Below the pieces are notes generated by a model. It saw only the letters and a program-made list of their open reading frames with translations. It did not search any database and was not told the origin of the DNA. The position numbers and the translations under genes are program-made. Positions 54,797 to 63,438 of a stretch of DNA of 64,000 nucleotides are shown here, piece by piece. Every line of letters begins with the position of its first letter. Within the stretch, counting starts at the first letter, position 1. This stretch comes from Pyxidicoccus xibeiensis (GTDB taxonomy: Bacteria; Myxococcota; Myxococcia; Myxococcales; Myxococcaceae), in contig NZ_JAJVKV010000003.1 in assembly GCF_024198175.1 (NCBI RefSeq), positions 992,001 through 1,056,000 of the forward strand, written 5' to 3'.

Positions 54797-56227
54797 TCAC
54801 GGTGCCGCGAAGAGGGAGGGCACCCGGGCCGCGTCCTCCCCGAGGACCTCTGAGAGCGCACGGTACGCAGGAGTGGGAAGCGTGGCGCCGGAGCGGGCAC
54901 ACCGGGCCGCGTCCTCCAGGGTGGGCATGGGCCCCGAGCACCAGGCCTCCCGCCAGTGCTCGCCGAGCCGCCGGGAGAAGAGCGCCGCCAGCGCGTCCAC
55001 CCTCCCGTCGAGCCAGGCGTGGGGCGGGGTGAAGGACGCGCGCTGGGGGGACACGTTGCCCGCGGAGAAGGTGACGTCGTGCTCGTAGGCGGACTCGGAG
55101 GCCTGGTCCTGCAGCACGGAGACGACGGGGCCCCGCCCCGCGTCCAGCACGCCGGAGGCCGACAGGGAGACGCGGTGGGCCACCGACAGGCGCAGGGCGT
55201 GGTACTCGAAGGTCCTCGACTCCTCGCGGTACTTGGTGACGGGCACCGTGTAGGTGCGGGTGTAGGTGCGCGTCTTGGTGACGGTGCGCGTCCTCTTCTT
55301 GCCCTCGCTGTCGGTGTACTCCTCCTCCTCGGTGTAGGGCTCCTCGATGGTCTCCTTGCGCTCCTCGTGGTCGGTGTACGGGATGCTCTCGGTATAGGGC
55401 GCGGTGAGCTGGACGGAGGTGCTGTCGCGCTCGGTGGAGAAGTGGCCCTTCAGGGAGAACTCCGGGCGGGCCGGCGCGCCCGGGGAGAACCAGGGTGAGG
55501 CCTCGAAGGCCGCCGTGAGCCGGTCCTGCATGCGTGCCAGCTGGGCGGCGTTCAGCCCCTCCATTTCGGCCTGGAAGCCGGGCGGGCCATGGAGCTCCGG
55601 GGCGGGGGGCGGCCTCGGGGCGTACTCGCCCCAGTGGCCGCAGTAGCGGAACACCAGCTCCTTCCAGTGGACGGTGTCGTCGGAGGTGGTGGACCGCAGC
55701 CGCTGGCAGGCGTCCTTGCCGGCCTGGAGCACCACGGACTCCATCTCCCGCTGGATGACGGCCATCTCCCGGTAGGCCAGCAGCGGCCGCTTGCGGATGA
55801 GGGACTGCTGCGCCGTCAGCGCCAGCCCCTGCTGCGCGGGGACGCCGATGAGCCGCCGCACGTGCTGGTGCGTCCCCTCCATCTCCTCCAGGAGCGAGCT
55901 CTCCAGGGCGCCGTTCAGCCGGGCGTTCCACTCGGTGCGCTGCTGGAGGAAGCGCAAGAGGTCGTCTTCCGCCTTCTCGTCGTGCCCCTCCAGCCGGAAG
56001 CGCCGGGCGTTGCCCAGCAGCTGCTCCAGCGCCCTCCACCGCAGGTCATCCCGGACGGTGACGAGCTCCGGCTCGTGGGGACTCTTCCGGATGAGGTCAT
56101 CGTAGAGGGCGGCGGCCTCCACGTACTGCCCCTGGCGGGCCAGGGCATCGGCCTGCCCGCGCAGCGTGGTGCAGGCGCAGAGGGCACTCAGGAGGAGCAG
56201 GGGCAGCAGTCGGACGGGTCGGACCAT
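54797..56227 (-). CDS. Lipoprotein with unusual Thr/Tyr/Glu-rich strand region
   Basis: A 476-residue product from ATG 56227 with a lipoprotein signal (LLPLLLLSALCAC). Residues about 20-130 are helical and TPR-like (GQYVEAAALYDDLIRKSPHE). Near residues 270-340 is a striking run of short repeats with PYT/YTE/YTD and TRT motifs (PYTESIPYTD, EEPYTEEEEYTDSEG, RTVTKTRTYTRTYTV), which should form extended beta strands. The C-terminal part is mixed helix/strand and ends in a helical domain. I recognise no family. It is convergent with nothing nearby and stands between the TolB-like protein and the GCS2 ligase, all on the minus strand. Confidence 0.78.
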   Translation of the reverse strand: MVRPVRLLPLLLLSALCACTTLRGQADALARQGQYVEAAALYDDLIRKSPHEPELVTVRDDLRWRALEQLLGNARRFRLEGHDEKAEDDLLRFLQQRTEWNARLNGALESSLLEEMEGTHQHVRRLIGVPAQQGLALTAQQSLIRKRPLLAYREMAVIQREMESVVLQAGKDACQRLRSTTSDDTVHWKELVFRYCGHWGEYAPRPPPAPELHGPPGFQAEMEGLNAAQLARMQDRLTAAFEASPWFSPGAPARPEFSLKGHFSTERDSTSVQLTAPYTESIPYTDHEERKETIEEPYTEEEEYTDSEGKKRTRTVTKTRTYTRTYTVPVTKYREESRTFEYHALRLSVAHRVSLSASGVLDAGRGPVVSVLQDQASESAYEHDVTFSAGNVSPQRASFTPPHAWLDGRVDALAALFSRRLGEHWREAWCSGPMPTLEDAARCARSGATLPTPAYRALSEVLGEDAARVPSLFAAP

Positions 56228-56332
56228 GGGCGGGGCCGGAGGCGGGACGTGGCGGGGGCACAGCCAGTCCGCTGACGCAGCAGGCAGGCGGATATTCATC
56301 CGCGCCTTTCACCCCGCCTATCTACCTCCGGC

Positions 56333-57820
56333 TCACTCCACGGGCCAGGTGTGCACGGGCTCCCCGGAGGCGGCGTGGTGGAGGTAGCGCTCCAGCATGG
56401 CCGCCAGCGCGTCCTGGCGGGGCATGTTCGCCTCCAGCCGCGCCAGCACCTCCCGCTGCCAGCGCGCGCCGGTGCGCTTCAGGGCCACGCGCCGCTCGAT
56501 GATGCCCAGCATGGCGTCCGCCTCGGCGGCGTCCACCCCGGCCGACACCAGTCCCCGCCGGGCCAGCGGCAGCAGCCGGGGCACCAGCTCCAGCGCCGGC
56601 ACGGGCCGGGGGCTCGGCGCCACCCCCGAGGGCCAGAGCAGCTCCGCGTCCAGCCCCTGCCTCGCGGCGCGGATGAAGTTGCCGCACGCGTGGACGAAGG
56701 GCAGCGCGGGCAGCAGCGCGTCCACCTGCTCCGACAGCGCCAGCGTCAGGCCCAGGAGGAAGGCGCCGTTGGCCACCATGTCCACCACCGTGGGGCCCGC
56801 CGGCAGCGCGCGCAGCTCGATGCGCAGGTGGCCGGAGTCCTTGGGGTCATAGATGGCGCGGTTCCAGCTCCACACCGTGCTCTGGTGCAGCCGCAGCTCG
56901 TCCAGGCCCGGCAGCGCGCCCGCCTTCACGCGCTCCAGCGGCGACTCGCGGCCCAGCACCGGCAGCAGCGGCGGGTGCAGCGCCACCGACTCGGCGAACA
57001 GCTCGTGGGCGCCCTCGCGCGCCCAGCCATGACCGAATGTCACGCGCGCGTGGGGCTGGAAGCCGCCCTCGCCCGGCTCGCCCCGGTCGTCCACCGCCTG
57101 CCGGAACAGCGCCACCCGCGTCTCGTCCCACAGCTTCCGTCCCAGGAACAGCGGCGAGTTGCCGGACACCGCCAGCACGGGGGCGGTGGCCAGCTGCGCG
57201 GCGTTGTACATGCGCGCGAAGTGCGCGGGCGTCACGCGCAGGTGGTACTGGAGCGACGTGTTGGCGCCCTCCAGCGTCACGTCGTCCCAGGTGAGCGTCA
57301 GCGCCTCCTCGCCCTTGATGGACACCTGGAAGGGCGCGGCGCGGCGCTTGCGGATGGCGGCGGACAGCGCCCGGTAGCGCGGCATCCCCGTCAGCGCGCC
57401 GCTGCCCAGGTCCGCCTCGCGCAGCGTGGGGAGGATGCCGATGACGGCCACGCGCGCGCCCTGCGTGGCCGCCGCGCGCCGCACCTCGCCCAGCGTGTCC
57501 TCGAACTCGGCGCGCAGCGCGGTGAAGGGGCGGCCCGCCAGCGGCCCCGGGCGCAGGTTGACCTCCAGGTTGAAGCGGTCCAGCTCCAGCGTCACCCGCG
57601 GGTCCACCGTCTGCGACAGCACCTGCCGGTTCACCGGCAGCGGGAAGCCTCCGGCATCCACGAGGTACAGCTCCAGCTCCGCGCCGATGGTGCACTTCCC
57701 CACCCCGAAGCCCGGACGCGCCAGCAGCCCGCGCAGCGCCTCCAGGCTCTCCTCGAGCCGCCGCGAGAAGCGCTCGTAGTCCTCCGGGCGGAACTCCTCC
57801 TGTTCGATGGCCAGACCCAT
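56333..57820 (-). CDS. Glutamate-cysteine ligase family (GCS2) protein
   Basis: A 495-residue cytoplasmic protein. GCS2-type features include TIGAELELYLVDAGG near the start, LELDRFNLEVNLRPGPL, LTLTWDDVTLEGANTSLQYHLRV and LRIELRALPAGPTVVDMVANG. These ATP-grasp-unrelated carboxylate-amine ligases join glutamate to cysteine or another amine; many bacterial members (YbdK type) have unknown substrates. It is longer than YbdK (about 370) and no gshB is adjacent, so the product could be a different gamma-glutamyl compound. Confidence 0.85.
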   Translation of the reverse strand: MGLAIEQEEFRPEDYERFSRRLEESLEALRGLLARPGFGVGKCTIGAELELYLVDAGGFPLPVNRQVLSQTVDPRVTLELDRFNLEVNLRPGPLAGRPFTALRAEFEDTLGEVRRAAATQGARVAVIGILPTLREADLGSGALTGMPRYRALSAAIRKRRAAPFQVSIKGEEALTLTWDDVTLEGANTSLQYHLRVTPAHFARMYNAAQLATAPVLAVSGNSPLFLGRKLWDETRVALFRQAVDDRGEPGEGGFQPHARVTFGHGWAREGAHELFAESVALHPPLLPVLGRESPLERVKAGALPGLDELRLHQSTVWSWNRAIYDPKDSGHLRIELRALPAGPTVVDMVANGAFLLGLTLALSEQVDALLPALPFVHACGNFIRAARQGLDAELLWPSGVAPSPRPVPALELVPRLLPLARRGLVSAGVDAAEADAMLGIIERRVALKRTGARWQREVLARLEANMPRQDALAAMLERYLHHAASGEPVHTWPVE

Positions 57821-57936
57821 ATGGGGCGAAGGTGGGCATGGCCGCCTGCCCCGGCACCGGGATGGCGGGGCTCGCCAGCCTGCCCGTCGGGCCTGGAGCG
57901 GCCGGCCGGACTCGTGTGTTATCTCCCACCCTGGCC

Positions 57937-59016
57937 ATGACGTCCGACACGCCCATCAACCTGTACGACCTGACGCGCCCCGCCCTGGGCGAGCTGCTCT
58001 CCGGCTGGGGGTGTGGCCCCTACCACCGCGACCTGCTCTGGAGCGCGCTGTACCGCAAGCAGGTCCGCTCGCTCGACGAGGTCGAGGGGCTGCGGCCAGA
58101 GCTGCTGGCCACGCTGCGCCAGCGCGCCCGCCTGGGGCAGCTCGCCACGCACCACGAGAGCTTCAGCAGCGACGGCTACACGCACAAGCTCCTGCTGCGC
58201 CTGGACGACGGCCAGACGATTGAGACCGTGCTGATGCGCTTCAAGGGCCGCGCCACCGTGTGCATCAGCACACAGGCGGGCTGCGCCATGGGGTGCGTCT
58301 TCTGCGCCACCGGGCAGATGGGCCTGTCGCGCCACCTCACGCCGGGCGAAATCGTGGGCCAGGTGCTCCACGTGAGTCGCATCCTCCGAGAGTCTGGCGA
58401 GGCGCTGCGCAACGTCGTCCTGATGGGCATGGGCGAGCCGTTGCACAACTACGAGCACACGCTGGCCGCGGTGGACGTGCTGGTGGACGCGCTCGGGCTG
58501 GCCCTGGGGCCGCGCTTCATCACCCTCAGCACGGTGGGCGTGGTGCCCGGCATCCGTCGCCTCGCGGACGAGGCGCGTCCCGTGCAGTTGGCCGTCAGCC
58601 TCCACGGCGCCACCGACGCGGAGCGCGCCGCGCTGGTGCCCGCCGGACGGCGCTGGCCCCTGGACGAGCTGATGGATGCGTGCCGGTACTACAGTGAGAA
58701 ACGCGGACGGCGCATTTTCTTCGAGTGGACGCTCATCGAGGGGCGCAACGACACGTCGGAGCACGCGCATACGCTGGGCAAGCTGCTCGAGGGCATGGAC
58801 GCGCACGTCAACGTCATCCCCCTGAATCCCACGGTGGGCTACGACGGCGGGCCCAGCCGCCCGGAGTCCGTGCGCGCCTTCCAGGCCGTGCTCGCCTCCT
58901 ACGAAGTCCCCAGCACCGTGCGTCAACGCCGCGGCATCGACATCGACGCGGGCTGCGGGCAGCTCAAGTCCACGGTGGAGCGGCGCTCGCGCCGTTCAAT
59001 TCCCACCAGCCCCTGA
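57937..59016 (+). CDS. rlmN: 23S rRNA (adenine2503-C2) / tRNA methyltransferase, radical SAM
   Basis: From ATG 57937 the product has 359 residues, as expected for RlmN. The radical-SAM cluster cysteines are C116, C120 and C123 in CAMGCVFCATG. Others are MRFKGRATVCISTQAG, VLMGMGEPLHNYEHT, the SLHGATD stretch and the C-terminal RRGIDIDAGCGQL with the Cys that takes part in methyl transfer. It methylates A2503 of 23S rRNA and A37 of some tRNAs. The in-frame extension to 57832 is not conserved in character. Confidence 0.96.
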   Translation: MTSDTPINLYDLTRPALGELLSGWGCGPYHRDLLWSALYRKQVRSLDEVEGLRPELLATLRQRARLGQLATHHESFSSDGYTHKLLLRLDDGQTIETVLMRFKGRATVCISTQAGCAMGCVFCATGQMGLSRHLTPGEIVGQVLHVSRILRESGEALRNVVLMGMGEPLHNYEHTLAAVDVLVDALGLALGPRFITLSTVGVVPGIRRLADEARPVQLAVSLHGATDAERAALVPAGRRWPLDELMDACRYYSEKRGRRIFFEWTLIEGRNDTSEHAHTLGKLLEGMDAHVNVIPLNPTVGYDGGPSRPESVRAFQAVLASYEVPSTVRQRRGIDIDAGCGQLKSTVERRSRRSIPTSP

Positions 59017-59179
59017 GCGCACGGGTGGAGCTGACCCAGGTGCGGGCACGGCACCACACCCACGTGTGTGCGTCCTGTCGCTGACGGACACCCGCGGTGA
59101 AAGCGGTTGGTGCCCCTTGCACGCGAGGTGGACGTGGGCACATTCTTTCCATCGGCTTCGGTTCCCGGGGAGGTGGGCG

Positions 59180-59557
59180 ATGCTTTCCATCCAGGAGCAC
59201 ACGACGATGGACGAGGCGAGCAGCGACCTGCTCGACTTCATCCTCGAGCCGCTCAACTGGCTCTCGTTGGCGCAGACAGACCCCGCCGCATGGCCCGGTC
59301 AGAACACGGTGTACCAACGCCGCGTGGGGACGCTGCGCATCTGCGCCTCCGTGGACGTGGGCGCCACGCTGGACGTCTACCTGCACATCGCCTTCCGCGC
59401 GCCCGGCCTCACGCCCGTGAAGGCGGCGGACCACCTGGAGAGCTTCCTCAAGCAGCGGCTGCCGCTCACGCCCAACTCCGAGTGGCAGGTGGAGGTCGAC
59501 GAGCGCCGGTGGATCCACTTCTCCCGGCGCTACGCGGCCCCGCACCTCAAGGCCTGA
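59180..59557 (+). CDS. Hypothetical protein (125 aa)
   Basis: ATG 59180 follows a strong GGGGAGGTGGGCG. The product has no signal peptide or membrane segment. It reads as a small alpha/beta domain: DLLDFILEPLNWLSLAQT, then TLRICASVDVGATLDVYLHI and an HLESFLKQRLPL helix, ending in aromatic/basic residues. I do not recognise a family. It stands between rlmN (same strand) and the convergent cyclase gene 20 bp away. Confidence 0.78.
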   Translation: MLSIQEHTTMDEASSDLLDFILEPLNWLSLAQTDPAAWPGQNTVYQRRVGTLRICASVDVGATLDVYLHIAFRAPGLTPVKAADHLESFLKQRLPLTPNSEWQVEVDERRWIHFSRRYAAPHLKA

Positions 59558-59577
59558 GGGCGGCTCAGGCCGGCAGC

Positions 59578-61203
59578 TCACGGCTTGAGCGGCGTGAGCT
59601 GGTAGTGGCGCAGCGGCTGCGCCACGTTCTTCACCGGCGTCTCCGTCAGCGGTCCGAAGCGCAGGCCCTGGAAGAAGGGCTCGCGTGAGCCGCCGAGCAC
59701 GTCGCGCACGCTCTCCATCACCAAGGTCTCCCGGAAGCCCGCCAGCGACTGCAGGCGCGCCGTCTGGTTCATCCCGCTGGAGAAGGCGGTGTACTGGCGG
59801 TTGGGCCCGAAGAGGCCGCAGTTGGCGTTGGCCAGGTTGACGCCGACGGCCACGCCCAGCCCGGGCAGCTTCACCCGCTGGCACAGCGCGGCCACCTCCT
59901 CGCGCGCGCCGAGCGACGCGGTGAAGGCCTGGATGTCACACGCGGCGCGCACCGCCGCCTGCGCGCGCTCCAGCCGCGAGCCCTTGAAGAAGGGCGGGCC
60001 GAAGAGGCCGATGACGCAGTCGCCCACCATCTTGTCGAAGACGCCGCCGTGCTCCCAGATGCAGGCCACGGCGCGCTCGCTCCACTCGTCCACGAAGCGG
60101 CCGATGTTGCGCGGGCTGTCGAAGCCGTGCTCGCAGATGCGGGTGAAGCCGTTGATGTCCGCGAAGAGGATGCCCACCTCCTGGTCCTGCGCGCGCAGGT
60201 GCTGCGCGTAGTCCGGGTCCTGCAGCAGCGCGTCGATGACGGCGTTGGGGAAGAACTGCGACAGGTGGATGCGCTCGCGGTTGTAGTCCAGCAGGCGCTG
60301 GCTCAGCGTGGACGCCAGCACGCGGATGAGGTCCATGGCGTAGGCGGAGAAGCCCTCGTCGCTCCACAGGACGATTTTTCCCAGTGGCTCGCTGCTGGCC
60401 GAGCCGGAGATGAGCACCGCCTCGGTGGTGCGGCCGACGAACAGGCCGCGCAGCACGGACTCCTCGCCCGCGAGCAGCCGGGGGCCGTGCTGGCGGATGG
60501 CCTTCTCCAGCGCGGGGCTGGGCTGCTCGCCGCTCTCGAACTCCAGGTGCCCGTTGCGGTAGGTGCGGTAGTGCAGCACCTGGGGCTGCACCGCGTCGCG
60601 GTACATCAGGAGGAAGCCGGGCAGCCGCACGCGCCGCGCCAGCGTCAGCACGGCCTGGTCCATGCCCGCCTCGAAGACGGGGTTGGCCAGGTGGCCGTTG
60701 CACTGGAGGATGAGCTGGTGCTTCTCCGACGCGGTGTGCACGAGGCACAGCACCGTGTCGAGCTGCTCGGCGACGAGGTCCAGCACGCGCAGGGCGCGCG
60801 CGGTGGCGGCGGGCGCGGTGTGGTCTCCCGGGAAGAGCAGCCCCAGGGTGCCCACGCGGGTGCCGGCCACGTCCAGCGCCTGGGTGACGAGCGTGTCGCC
60901 GTCCAGGCTCCGCGCGCCGGAGGGCCCCTCCAGCAGCGAGCCCGGGTAGCGCTCTGCCCAGTCGCCCTCGCCCCAGGTCTGCTCGACCAGCTCCTCGTCG
61001 CGGGTGGTGATGGCGATGGCGCGGGCCCCGGTGAGCGCGAGCACGGACGGGAAGCAGCGGCGGAAGGACTGGGTGAGGTTCTCTCGCTCCCGGAGGCTCT
61101 CCTCCAGGAGGTCGTCCACGGCGCGCTGGAGGGCGCGCAGCGCCTTGTACTCCTCCAGGGTGATGTCCGTGGGCGACGGGTGCGGCTGCGACGGAGTCGA
61201 CAT
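59578..61203 (-). CDS. Class III adenylate/guanylate cyclase
   Basis: A 541-residue product from ATG 61203. The N-terminal two thirds are soluble and GAF-like (ERENLTQSFRRCFPSVLALTG; HLANPVFEAGMDQAVLTLARR; SSEPLGKIVLWSDEG). The catalytic domain starts near 320: SQFFPNAVIDALL, ILFADINGFTRICE with the first metal-binding Asp, VFDKMVGDCVIGLFGPP with the second and a GVNLANANCGLFGP strand. No membrane segment, so it is cytoplasmic. It makes cAMP (or cGMP) in response to an unknown ligand. The closely spaced phosphoesterase upstream (32 bp, same strand) might act on a related signal, but its family is broad. Confidence 0.9.
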   Translation of the reverse strand: MSTPSQPHPSPTDITLEEYKALRALQRAVDDLLEESLRERENLTQSFRRCFPSVLALTGARAIAITTRDEELVEQTWGEGDWAERYPGSLLEGPSGARSLDGDTLVTQALDVAGTRVGTLGLLFPGDHTAPAATARALRVLDLVAEQLDTVLCLVHTASEKHQLILQCNGHLANPVFEAGMDQAVLTLARRVRLPGFLLMYRDAVQPQVLHYRTYRNGHLEFESGEQPSPALEKAIRQHGPRLLAGEESVLRGLFVGRTTEAVLISGSASSEPLGKIVLWSDEGFSAYAMDLIRVLASTLSQRLLDYNRERIHLSQFFPNAVIDALLQDPDYAQHLRAQDQEVGILFADINGFTRICEHGFDSPRNIGRFVDEWSERAVACIWEHGGVFDKMVGDCVIGLFGPPFFKGSRLERAQAAVRAACDIQAFTASLGAREEVAALCQRVKLPGLGVAVGVNLANANCGLFGPNRQYTAFSSGMNQTARLQSLAGFRETLVMESVRDVLGGSREPFFQGLRFGPLTETPVKNVAQPLRHYQLTPLKP

Positions 61204-61235
61204 GGCCCGGGTTCTACCGCCGCCGGGCGGTGCTG

Positions 61236-62090
61236 TCACAGGGAGGGCGTGTGGGGCTGGCCTCCCAGGACGCGTCCCCCGGCCACCTCGATGAGCCAGT
61301 AGCCCTCGTGGCCGGCCTCGGTGGAGGAGCCGGCGCCGAAGATGTGGGGCCGGTCGGCGGTGGCGGGGTGGTGGTAGCGCTTGTGGATGTGGCCGTGCAG
61401 CACGGCGAAGCGGGGGCCGGGCAGCAGGCGCAGCAGGGCCTCGGCGTCGCGCAGCCCGTGGTGCCAGCGGTCCGCGCGGCCCTTGGACGTGAGGGGCGCG
61501 TGGTGCACCACGACGAGCACCGCCCGCCCATCCAGCCGGGAGTCCGCCAGCACGGCCGCCAGCCCTTCGAGCTGGGCCGGGCCAATGGTCCCGAAGGACA
61601 GGCCCGGCGTGGCGGGCACCCGGGCGGACAGCAGGCCCACCACGGCGGCCTCGTCGCCCAGCAGGCGGACGAAGGGGAAGGAGCCCTCGCGACGGTGCTC
61701 GGGCAGGTCGCTCTCCAGCAGGTGGCCGAAGTGGCGCGCGAAGCGGCCGGTGCGGTGGCTGCCCGGGGTGAAGACGTCGTGGTTGCCGGGGATGACGGTG
61801 CAGCGGCGCGGGTCATCCGCCAGCGGGCCCAGGGCCTGACGGGCGCCGGAGAACTCACCCTCGAGGGCGTAGGCGGTGAGGTCGCCGGAGAGGATGAAGT
61901 GGTCGGCCCGGTGGGCCTGGGCGTCGCGGACGATGGCGGAGAGCGCCTGGGGGGCCCGGGCGTAGCGCTTCGCGCGCCCTCCCACGGTGAGCTCGGCCAG
62001 GGCCACCCAGCGCCGCCAGCCGAGCCGGCGCAGGGGGAGCGCGAAGTAGTCCTCGGTGATGTGGACGTCGGAGCAGTGGACGAAGCGCAT
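61236..62090 (-). CDS. Calcineurin-like metallophosphoesterase
   Basis: From ATG 62090 a product of 284 residues. All five blocks of the family are present: SDVHITE, LSGDLT, PGNHDV, VVHHAP and LHGHIHKRYHH, giving a di-metal centre. Related to CpdA-type and other soluble phosphoesterases; cAMP hydrolysis is possible, and the adjacent nucleotide cyclase makes that worth testing. No signal peptide. Upstream frame to 62519 is antisense to the PEGA gene and should be ignored. Confidence 0.92.
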   Translation of the reverse strand: MRFVHCSDVHITEDYFALPLRRLGWRRWVALAELTVGGRAKRYARAPQALSAIVRDAQAHRADHFILSGDLTAYALEGEFSGARQALGPLADDPRRCTVIPGNHDVFTPGSHRTGRFARHFGHLLESDLPEHRREGSFPFVRLLGDEAAVVGLLSARVPATPGLSFGTIGPAQLEGLAAVLADSRLDGRAVLVVVHHAPLTSKGRADRWHHGLRDAEALLRLLPGPRFAVLHGHIHKRYHHPATADRPHIFGAGSSTEAGHEGYWLIEVAGGRVLGGQPHTPSL

Positions 62091-62214
62091 CGGGGTGTCT
62101 CGCCTGGGCAACGGCCGGCCGGGGGCTGGCATTTCTCCCCAGATGCCCGGCGGGGGGAAGTGATTCGCAAGGTGCTCACCGCGGCGTGCCCGGCACGGTA
62201 CTGTTCGAGTCATC

Positions 62215-63438
62215 ATGACGCGGACCGCGCTCCTGCTCGCCCTCCTCCTCGGTGCCCTCCCCGCCTCCGCGCAGCCGGGCGCCTCGCGCAAGGTGGCCGT
62301 GCTCCCGTTCCAGGCCGTCTCCGCCGACGTGCCCGCCCGCGCCGGGCCGCGTGTCACGGCGCGCCTCGTCTCGGAGGTCCACGCCACCGAGGGCCTCACC
62401 GTCGCCACGCCGGCGCGCGCTCCCGGGGAGGCGCCACCCGAGCCGCCCCTCGTCACCGCGAGGGCCGCCGTGAAGGAGGCCATCGCCGCGCGGGCGGCCC
62501 GTGACTTCCCCCGCGCCAATGCCGCGCTGACCCGCGCCGTCGAGGCCTACGCCGCCGGCGCGGCGGCGCTCACCGACACCGCCGAGCTCGCCGATGCCTA
62601 CGCCCTGCGCGCCGCCGTCCGCTACGCCACCGGCCGCGACTCGGAGGCCGCCGCCAGCCTCACCCAGGCGCTCACCATCGCCCCCGGGCGTCCCCTGCCG
62701 CTGGCGGAGTCCTCGCCGCTCTTCGCGCGCATGGTCGACAACGTCCGCGAGGCCCAGCAGGCCCAGCCCCGAGGTGGCGTGCGCTTCGACTCGGTGCCTC
62801 ATGGCCTGGCCGTGACACTCGACGGCCAGCCCGTGGGCCTGGCTCCCGTGCGTGTCACGGGCGTGCCTCCGGGCGCGCACCTGTGGCGCGCGGTGCTGCC
62901 CTCGGGTGAAGCGGTGGGTGGCGTGGTGGACGTGGCCTCCGAACGCGAGGCCACCGTGACGGTGCGCCCCGCCGGCACCGGCCCCGAAGCCGCGCTCGCC
63001 CTGGCGCTCGCGGGCAATCGGGTGGACGCCGCCGCGCTGGAGGCCGCTTCGGCGCTCGGGCGGGCGGCGGGCGCGGACCTCGTCGTCTTCGGCACCGTGT
63101 CGCGCGCGGGCTCCGGGCTCACGCTGGAGTCCTTCGTCCTCGCTCCGGGAGACAAGGCCCCGCGGCGCCTGCCGCGCCTGTCCGTGGACGTGGAGCTGCT
63201 GGAGGCCGGCACACCGCTGCGGGCCCAGGTTGCCGCCCTCGCCGCGCGCGGCGTGGAGGCCGGGGTGACAGAGCCGCTGCCCGTGGTGCCAGCCGCGAGC
63301 ACCTCCTCGCCACCCCGTGTCTCGCAGGTGGCGTATCCGAAGAGCCCCGAGCGAGTGCGGACGACGGAGAAGCCCGCCCCCCAGCAGTCGGACCGCAAGC
63401 CCCTGGCGCCCGTCCGCAAGCCGCTCACCCGCCCATGA
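62215..63438 (+). CDS. Secreted PEGA-domain protein
   Basis: A 407-residue product with a signal peptide (ALLLALLLGALPASAQ). Residues about 90-170 are Ala-rich helices that may be TPR-like (ARDFPRANAALTRAVEAYAAG). About 185-260 is PEGA-like (VRFDSVPHGLAVTLDGQPVG, then GVPPGAHLWRAVLPSGE). The C-terminus is Pro/Lys-rich and probably disordered. It is probably anchored by interaction in the periplasm or cell surface. The stop overlaps the start of gluQRS (ATGA), so the two are coupled, an odd partner for a tRNA enzyme. Confidence 0.82.
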   Translation: MTRTALLLALLLGALPASAQPGASRKVAVLPFQAVSADVPARAGPRVTARLVSEVHATEGLTVATPARAPGEAPPEPPLVTARAAVKEAIAARAARDFPRANAALTRAVEAYAAGAAALTDTAELADAYALRAAVRYATGRDSEAAASLTQALTIAPGRPLPLAESSPLFARMVDNVREAQQAQPRGGVRFDSVPHGLAVTLDGQPVGLAPVRVTGVPPGAHLWRAVLPSGEAVGGVVDVASEREATVTVRPAGTGPEAALALALAGNRVDAAALEAASALGRAAGADLVVFGTVSRAGSGLTLESFVLAPGDKAPRRLPRLSVDVELLEAGTPLRAQVAALAARGVEAGVTEPLPVVPAASTSSPPRVSQVAYPKSPERVRTTEKPAPQQSDRKPLAPVRKPLTRP

